NCBI GenBank assembly: GCA_035263725.1
Contig: DATFRC010000127.1
Location: 1 to 18,715, forward strand
DNA from: DASXRA01 sp035263725
GTDB lineage: Bacteria > Actinomycetota > Actinomycetes > Mycobacteriales > Jatrophihabitantaceae
Direction of reading: 5' to 3'
Length of the DNA stretch: 18,715 nucleotides
Positions 14,158-18,715 of the stretch are shown in pieces (the first letter of the stretch is position 1; the number at the start of each line of letters is the position of its first letter). The notes beneath the pieces are model-generated. The model had not been told where the DNA came from. It worked only from the letters and a program-made list of their open reading frames with translations, and searched no databases. The position numbers were made by a program, and so were the translations under genes.

Positions 14158-17007
14158 GTGAGCGACGGCATCGCAGCCGGGCCGGTGAGCGGGCTGGTGG
14201 GTCGTGCGGCTGAGTTGCAGCGCACTTCCGAACTCGCGGCAGAGCTCTCATCCGGGCAGGGTCACGTCCTCCTCATAAGGGGCGAACCAGGCATCGGCAA
14301 GACGGCTCTGTTGCGCGAGATCGCCGGCCGCGCGTCCGTAAGCGGGGCGCTGCTTGCCCTCGGTACCGCTGAGGAACTCGAGCAACGCGTGCCGTTCGCG
14401 GCGATCGCGGGTTGTCTCGCCCATGCGCCGGCGGACCCGGAGCTGCGTCGCATCGCCGGCGTGCTGCGCGGTGCGAGCCTCACGGACGCCGACGCCTCGA
14501 CGCCGGCCGACTTCGGATTCATTGCTACCGAAGCGATCCTCGGACTCGTCGACCGGTGGTGCAGCGCGCAGCCGGTGGTGCTCGCGATCGACGACCTGCA
14601 CTGGGCCGACGAGGCGAGCCTGCTGGTGTTACACCGCCTCGGACTCAGCGCCTCCCAATTGCCGCTGCTGCTCGTTGCCGCCTGCCGCAGCGGCGCGGGT
14701 GGTGACGACGTGAGCCGGCTGATCCGTAGCTGGCGGACCCGAGGGGCCGAATTCATGACGCTGGGCCCGGTCGACGAACCCGCGGTGGCGCTGCTCACCG
14801 AGCGAGTAACGGGCAAACGGCCGGCAGTGGGCTTGCTGGATCTACTCGCACCAGCTGGCGGCAACCCGCTCTACGTGGCCGAGTTCACCAAGGCGCTGCT
14901 CGAGACCGGGCGTCTGGTCCTCACGGACGATGTGGCCGACGTCAAGCCGGCGGCCGACCAGACGGCGGGGCTTCCGGAGTCGCTGATCGATGCGGTCAGC
15001 CGCCGCCTCAGCACCCTGTCTACGGGCGCCCGTGACTTGCTGCGTGGTGCGGCCATCTTCGGTCCCAGGTTCAGTGTCGCCGACCTGTCGGCCGCGTCGG
15101 GCATTCCTGCCTTCGAGATGCTCGACGCATTGCACGAGCTCATCGAGGCCGGCGTGGTAGTCACCGACGCCGACCGGCTCGCGTTCGGTCACGGCGTGAT
15201 CCAAGACGCCATCTACGAGTCCATCCCGCGGTCGGCCCGCGCGGCGTTGCATCTGGAAGCGGCGCATGCCCTGGCCCGGACGGGCGCGCCCATCGAACAG
15301 GTCGCGGAGCATCTGCTCTCCGCGGACCTATTGGACGGCGAGGCGCTCGCCTGGATGACGAACGCGGCCGACTGGTTGACGATGCGGGCGCCGGAACTGT
15401 CCGTCGAGCTCTTCCGGCAGGCTCTTGAGGTCGCCAACCCCGTCGAGGCACAGGTCGGACGCCTGCAGCAGGCGCTCGCGACCGCCCTGCTGGCAACACA
15501 CCGGTTTGGGCAGGCGGAAACCGTCGCCCGCGAGGCCCTTGCCCGCCACTCGACGCCGGACCAGGGCTCCTTGCGGTGGATTGTGGTGCACGCGCTGTTG
15601 AACGAGGGGCGCGCGGAATCAGCTCTTGGCGAGACGCGCGACGCGTTGGCGAGCGGCGTGTTAAGCGCAGTCGAGACCGCACGGTTCCACGGCATCGCCG
15701 CACAGCTGATGCACGTGCTGTCCAACGAAGGACCCGATGCCGCGAAGGCAGCGGCGCGGCAAGCTTGCGATGTGGGGCTGGCGAGCGGTGATCCACGTGC
15801 CGCCGCGTACGGCCTGCAGGCCATTGCCGGCGCCGAACGGTGGGACGGCAGATTCGTCGATGCGCTCGACCTTGCCGGCCGCGCAGCGGACCACATCCGG
15901 CAGGCAGGCTCGATGTTCGACGCCCAACTCGACCCCAACCTCATCCGCGCGAACTGCCTCGTCGAACTCGACCGCATGACCGAAGCAGCGAACGCCTATG
16001 CCGATGACCTGAGGCTGGCGGAGGCCGGCGTGGGGACGTTCTTTCTCGCCTTCCACCACCTCTCCGTCGCCCGCATGCAGTTCCTGTCTGGTGCTTGGGA
16101 CGACGCTCTCACCGAGATCGACGCTGCCCGCCAGGCCCCCGACCATCTCGGGTACACGCTGCACCTCGACGGTCTCGCGACCGTGATCGCGGCACATCGC
16201 GGTGATCGCGCCGCCGTGGCTCGGCTGAAGACCTCTCTTCATCGATCGTTGCCTACGGGCTCGATGCGGCACACGTTCGATGACCGATCGTGGGGGCGGA
16301 GCATGGCAGCACTCGCCGACGGCGACGAGGCAGGGGCCTACGCCGTGCTGGCATCCGCGTGGAACGCCTGCGTCCAAGGCAAGCGTGAGTTCTGCGGGCA
16401 TTACCTGCTGCCGAGTCTCGTCGCCCTCGGCATGGCGCAAGGCCACGAGGCGGAGGCTAGTCAGGCGGTCGCGGTGCTCAACCGGTACCTGAACGATCGG
16501 CCGGGCCCGGCGATGCATCGGTCTGCAGCGTTCGCCGCTGCGCTGATCGATTCCGACGCAGGCCAACTCCTGCAGGTCGCCGACGACTACGCCGCCGCGG
16601 GCCGGCCGCTTTTCGAGGCAGAGGCTCGCGAGCAGGCCGCAGAGCTGCTGGCCGCGGGCGGCGACAGCAGCGCTGCCCGCCTGCATCTCGACGCCGCGCT
16701 GCGACGCTATGCAGCAGTCGACGCGCATTGGGACGCAGCACGTGCGAGCGGCCGGCTACGCCGCTACGGAATCCGGCGCGGGGCTCACGGTCAGCGCAGC
16801 CGGCCCAAGACCGGCTGGACCGCGCTGACGCCGACCGAGCAGAAGATCGCGGAGCTCGTCTCCGACGGCATGTCCAATCCGGACATCGCCGCGCGGACCT
16901 TCACCTCTCGTCGGACCGTGCAATTCCACGTCTCGAACATCCTTACGAAACTCGACCTCACGTCACGGGTCGAGCTCGCCGCGCTCGTCGCCCGCCAGTC
17001 GCGATGA
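14101..17007 (+). CDS. LAL-family (large ATP-binding LuxR) transcriptional regulator
   Basis: A 968-residue regulator. The N-terminal AAA/STAND-type ATPase has Walker A GEPGIGKT (61-68) and a Walker B-like AIDDLHWADE (D164, D165). The middle, about 400-890, is Ala/Leu-rich and helical, as in TPR-like regions of LAL proteins. The C-terminus (909-965) is a LuxR HTH: LTPTEQKIAELVSDGMSNPD and SRRTVQFHVSNILTKL. Family members such as MalT-like proteins bind a small inducer and ATP, then activate nearby promoters. The first start is GTG at 14101; GTG at 14158 is equally likely, because the conserved part begins near residue 31 (SGLVGRAAEL) and neither has a clear Shine-Dalgarno. It is divergent from the FMO-MMPL pair, which is its most likely target. 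Confidence 0.93.
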   Translation: MAGFIGVIARALRTAQTCGVSDGIAAGPVSGLVGRAAELQRTSELAAELSSGQGHVLLIRGEPGIGKTALLREIAGRASVSGALLALGTAEELEQRVPFAAIAGCLAHAPADPELRRIAGVLRGASLTDADASTPADFGFIATEAILGLVDRWCSAQPVVLAIDDLHWADEASLLVLHRLGLSASQLPLLLVAACRSGAGGDDVSRLIRSWRTRGAEFMTLGPVDEPAVALLTERVTGKRPAVGLLDLLAPAGGNPLYVAEFTKALLETGRLVLTDDVADVKPAADQTAGLPESLIDAVSRRLSTLSTGARDLLRGAAIFGPRFSVADLSAASGIPAFEMLDALHELIEAGVVVTDADRLAFGHGVIQDAIYESIPRSARAALHLEAAHALARTGAPIEQVAEHLLSADLLDGEALAWMTNAADWLTMRAPELSVELFRQALEVANPVEAQVGRLQQALATALLATHRFGQAETVAREALARHSTPDQGSLRWIVVHALLNEGRAESALGETRDALASGVLSAVETARFHGIAAQLMHVLSNEGPDAAKAAARQACDVGLASGDPRAAAYGLQAIAGAERWDGRFVDALDLAGRAADHIRQAGSMFDAQLDPNLIRANCLVELDRMTEAANAYADDLRLAEAGVGTFFLAFHHLSVARMQFLSGAWDDALTEIDAARQAPDHLGYTLHLDGLATVIAAHRGDRAAVARLKTSLHRSLPTGSMRHTFDDRSWGRSMAALADGDEAGAYAVLASAWNACVQGKREFCGHYLLPSLVALGMAQGHEAEASQAVAVLNRYLNDRPGPAMHRSAAFAAALIDSDAGQLLQVADDYAAAGRPLFEAEAREQAAELLAAGGDSSAARLHLDAALRRYAAVDAHWDAARASGRLRRYGIRRGAHGQRSRPKTGWTALTPTEQKIAELVSDGMSNPDIAARTFTSRRTVQFHVSNILTKLDLTSRVELAALVARQSR

Positions 17008-17049
17008 ACGAGCCGGCCTGGAAACAGGGCGGGCGTCGGTGTGCAGTAG

Positions 17050-17063
17050 CGTGCCGTGGCACG
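17050..17063. terminator. Short hairpin between convergent genes
   Basis: CGTGC-CGTG-GCACG (17050-17063) is a 5-bp stem with a 4-base loop in the 61-base gap between the convergent LAL and secreted-protein stops. There is no T-run on either side. It is placed where a bidirectional terminator is expected, but the stem is short. Confidence 0.25.
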
Positions 17064-17068
17064 GTAGA

Positions 17069-17593
17069 TCAGGCGGCGGCCAAAGCAGTACAGGCGAGTT
17101 GGTCAATGTCGCCATGAAGTACAGGGTGCGGGCCGGCCTCGAACGAGACATGGAACGGTGCGTCGAACACCACGCGGCCAACATCCAGAATGACAGCCCC
17201 GGTGCCGGGGTCGATCATGATGAAATCGATTCCAACGTCCGTGCGCGTATTGAGGACAAAGTCCAGGGTCTCGACCCTTTTCCCGGAAAGGCGCAGTGTC
17301 TTGCCGCTCACGCTATTGGTGTCGGTCTCGGAGAACGAATCGTGGGTGACCTGCTTCACTGGATTGCCGTGTGTGTCGAAGAACGTCTGAACCCAGAACG
17401 ACTCCTGGCCCTTGACGTTGTTGTCGAACGTGAAGCCATACGGGCTGCAGTCCGCAGAGCCCTGGTACGGGAAGACCTCGACGGCGCCCTTGTCAGGAGT
17501 GGCTGCAGTAGCCGTCGCTGCCGGCACCAGCATAGCGGCCGCGAAAGTGATCGAGACAAATGCGGCCCATCGTCTAATGCGCGTCATCACCAT
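17069..17593 (-). CDS. Small secreted protein of unknown function
   Basis: A 174-residue protein with a typical Sec signal peptide: MVMTRIRRW, then a hydrophobic stretch (AAFVSITFAAAMLVPAA) and an Ala-rich cleavage region (ATATAATP) near residue 31. The mature part is about 140 residues, rich in beta-type segments (SFWVQTFFDTHGNPVKQ, GIDFIMIDPGTGAVILDVGR), with exactly two cysteines (C49 near its start, C168 near its end) that could form one disulfide joining the termini. I do not recognise the family. The ATG at 17593 is chosen because AAGGGGGG lies six bases upstream; ATGs at 17614 and 17587 are alternatives. It stands alone, convergent with the LAL gene, and has a conspicuous inverted repeat upstream. 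Confidence 0.8.
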   Translation of the reverse strand: MVMTRIRRWAAFVSITFAAAMLVPAATATAATPDKGAVEVFPYQGSADCSPYGFTFDNNVKGQESFWVQTFFDTHGNPVKQVTHDSFSETDTNSVSGKTLRLSGKRVETLDFVLNTRTDVGIDFIMIDPGTGAVILDVGRVVFDAPFHVSFEAGPHPVLHGDIDQLACTALAAA

Positions 17594-17599
17594 GTCATT

Positions 17600-17605
17600 C
17601 CCCCC
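17600..17605 (-). promoter_or_regulatory. Shine-Dalgarno (GGGGGG) for the secreted protein
   Basis: On the minus strand AAGGGGGG ends six bases before the ATG at 17593. It chooses this start over the ATG at 17614, which would lie upstream of the G-run. Confidence 0.5.
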
Positions 17606-17634
17606 TTGCTGCATTTTGCTAGCTCAATTCCTGG

Positions 17635-17666
17635 GCGTGATGCGCACCATATAAGCAGCATCACGC
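17635..17666. promoter_or_regulatory. 9-bp perfect inverted repeat upstream of the secreted protein
   Basis: GCGTGATGC (17635-17643) and GCATCACGC (17658-17666) are perfect inverted copies with a 14-base spacer, so the arm centres are 23 bases apart, about two helical turns. The A/T-rich spacer contains TTATATGG on the minus strand, which could be a -10 element for the secreted-protein gene starting at 17593. The layout fits an operator for a dimeric repressor. No U-run follows, so a terminator is less likely. Bases 17667-17865 beyond it hold no gene or motif I recognise. Confidence 0.5.
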
Positions 17667-17865
17667 GGACGCTACATTCGTAGCCGCGCAACCAGCAAGG
17701 GTGTCAGGCTGCGACCTTCGAAGTGCCAGCACCCCATTTCGTATCAACCACGACGCAGCGTGGCCGCGTTCTGTTCTTCGACACCACCGACAATTGCCGC
17801 TGACCGACGTGGCCAAAGGCATATTCACTTCCAGATGGCCATTGCCGAGCGGCGTTCCAGGACCG

Positions 17866-18715
17866 TCACGGCTGAGTGGTCATGTCGAACACGTGGATCT
17901 GGACCGCGTTCGGCAGCGTCACCGAGCCAACGGTCTTCGTCGCAGTGAGCGGGATCGAGTTGTAGAAGACCTGGTAGTGGATGCCGTAGTTGGCCGGCCC
18001 GGATTGGGTGTCGCGGTGGAGGCCGTAGAACGCAACCTGGGCGCCGTACGTGGTCGGATCGGTGCAGCACCAGTTCGGGAAGCCGAGCGTCCCGGTGCTC
18101 GTCGTGCCGTCGGTGTAGTGGACCGTGACCGTGTCGCTGACGAATCCGGCCTCGGCGCCGAGGAACGCGAGTTTGCTGCCCTGTCCGCTGAGCTTCACCG
18201 TAACGCCGCCGCCCGCGACGTTGTCGGCGGTACCGGACGGTACGTTCGGCCAAGTGAAGGTCGCGCCGTTGGTTGAGATCGTGGTGCCCGGTGTGACCTT
18301 GGGGTCGGCGAGGCTCGCCGGGTCGCCGGCGGCCAGGGCCTGGGCCGAGTAGCTGTTGCCGTCGCCGTCGAAGTTGCCGGGCGTGGGGTTGGTCTCGTCG
18401 GTGATTCCGATGTTGTTGAAGGCCTGGGTGAGGTTGTCGTAGGGCACGTCGGTGACAACCGTTTCCTGGGCGCCGGTGCGGTAGGTAGATCCGTTCCATG
18501 TATAGGCCGCGGTTGCGGCCAGCGTCTGCGCTGCCTTGCCTTCGGGCGGCGGTGGCGGGGAGAGCGTGAACGTGGTCGAGGCCGAATCGTCGGGAGCGAC
18601 CGGTCCGACGGGCTGGCTCGCCGGCTGCGCCGTCCATCCGTCGGGCAATGACAGCGTCACCGTGCCGGTGCCAATCGCGGTGGAGCCGTTGTCGGTAAGG
18701 GTCGCCGTCGTAGTG
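17866..18715 (-). CDS. C-terminal part of a secreted NEW3-domain (glycoside-hydrolase-type) protein, partial
   Basis: The frame is open from the right window edge to TGA at 17868-17866, about 282 codons. The first part (TDNGSTAIGTGTVTLSLPDG, then PVGPVAPDDSASTTFTL) reads like an NPCBM-associated NEW3 beta-sandwich. After a Pro-rich linker (PPPPPEG) comes YDNLTQAFNNIGITDETNPT and GNFDGDGNSYSAQALAAG, then a beta-rich module with WCCTDP and ending VFDMTTQP. This second module is seen at the C-terminus of actinobacterial extracellular glycosidases and related proteins, where it probably binds carbohydrate. The catalytic domain, if any, lies outside the window, so the enzyme class cannot be named. 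An internal GTG at 18660 is not a real start, because the domain continues upstream. Confidence 0.8.
   Translation of the reverse strand, partial: TTTATLTDNGSTAIGTGTVTLSLPDGWTAQPASQPVGPVAPDDSASTTFTLSPPPPPEGKAAQTLAATAAYTWNGSTYRTGAQETVVTDVPYDNLTQAFNNIGITDETNPTPGNFDGDGNSYSAQALAAGDPASLADPKVTPGTTISTNGATFTWPNVPSGTADNVAGGGVTVKLSGQGSKLAFLGAEAGFVSDTVTVHYTDGTTSTGTLGFPNWCCTDPTTYGAQVAFYGLHRDTQSGPANYGIHYQVFYNSIPLTATKTVGSVTLPNAVQIHVFDMTTQP

Noticed and set aside
15661..16728. 355-codon open frame on the minus strand
   Set aside because: Antisense to the helical middle of the LAL gene; low-complexity translation with no family features.
17701..18276. 191-codon open frame on the plus strand
   Set aside because: Mostly antisense to the NEW3-domain protein, whose minus-strand translation is clearly a real secreted domain; the part before 17866 shows no similarity to anything I know.
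1..18715. CRISPR array, tRNA, rRNA or IS element
   Set aside because: No spaced repeat array, no cloverleaf-like segment in the gaps, and no transposase reading or terminal repeats were seen by eye.

Overview
The window is high-G+C DNA (60-base samples run from about 77% in the transporter at 8872-10050 to about 50% in the MMPL gene). Overlapping genes (ATGA, GTGA), many GTG starts, an F420-type luciferase-like oxidoreductase, an MMPL transporter, a LAL-type LuxR regulator and a LuxR regulator with an alpha/beta-hydrolase domain all point to an actinomycete. I cannot name the genus. No tRNA, rRNA, IS element or CRISPR was seen, and no stretch over 300 bases lacks a gene.

Left part, 1-8817, all on the minus strand, so the order of transcription is right to left. 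AraC regulator (8817), luciferase-like oxidoreductase, a 58-codon remnant of a selenium-binding-protein-like (SBP56) gene, ZIP-type metal transporter, class B flavin monooxygenase, alpha/beta-hydrolase-LuxR regulator, AhpD/CMD-like protein, OsmC-like protein, a second flavin monooxygenase, MaoC-like hydratase, and the N-terminal part of an FAD-dependent oxidoreductase that leaves the window at base 1. The stretch 1-4635 looks like one redox or oxidative catabolic operon headed by its own regulator. The chemistry available is flavin-dependent oxygenation, acyl-CoA hydration and thiol redox; the substrate cannot be read from sequence.

Middle, 8818-10394: the AraC regulator diverges from a Fsr-like MFS exporter gene that overlaps a small cupin gene by GTGA. 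This resembles a locally regulated efflux unit.

Right part, 10405-17007: a minus-strand pair of a third flavin monooxygenase (a paralog of the one at 786-2048) and an MMPL/RND transporter. It diverges from a large LAL regulator, which is the obvious candidate controller. The MMPL gene is visibly less G+C-rich than its neighbours, and a GAAACC-type tandem repeat lies in its leader.

Right end, 17069-18715: a small secreted protein of unknown function with a perfect 9-bp inverted repeat in its upstream region, and the C-terminal part of a secreted protein with a NEW3-like domain followed by a carbohydrate-binding-like module. Bases 17667-17865 hold nothing I recognise.

The most notable points are: a LuxR regulator whose hydrolase domain lacks its nucleophile serine; an SBP56 remnant kept in translational register between two genes; neighbouring AhpD-like and OsmC-like proteins that each retain only a single redox cysteine; and several long perfect hairpins or dyads between genes.
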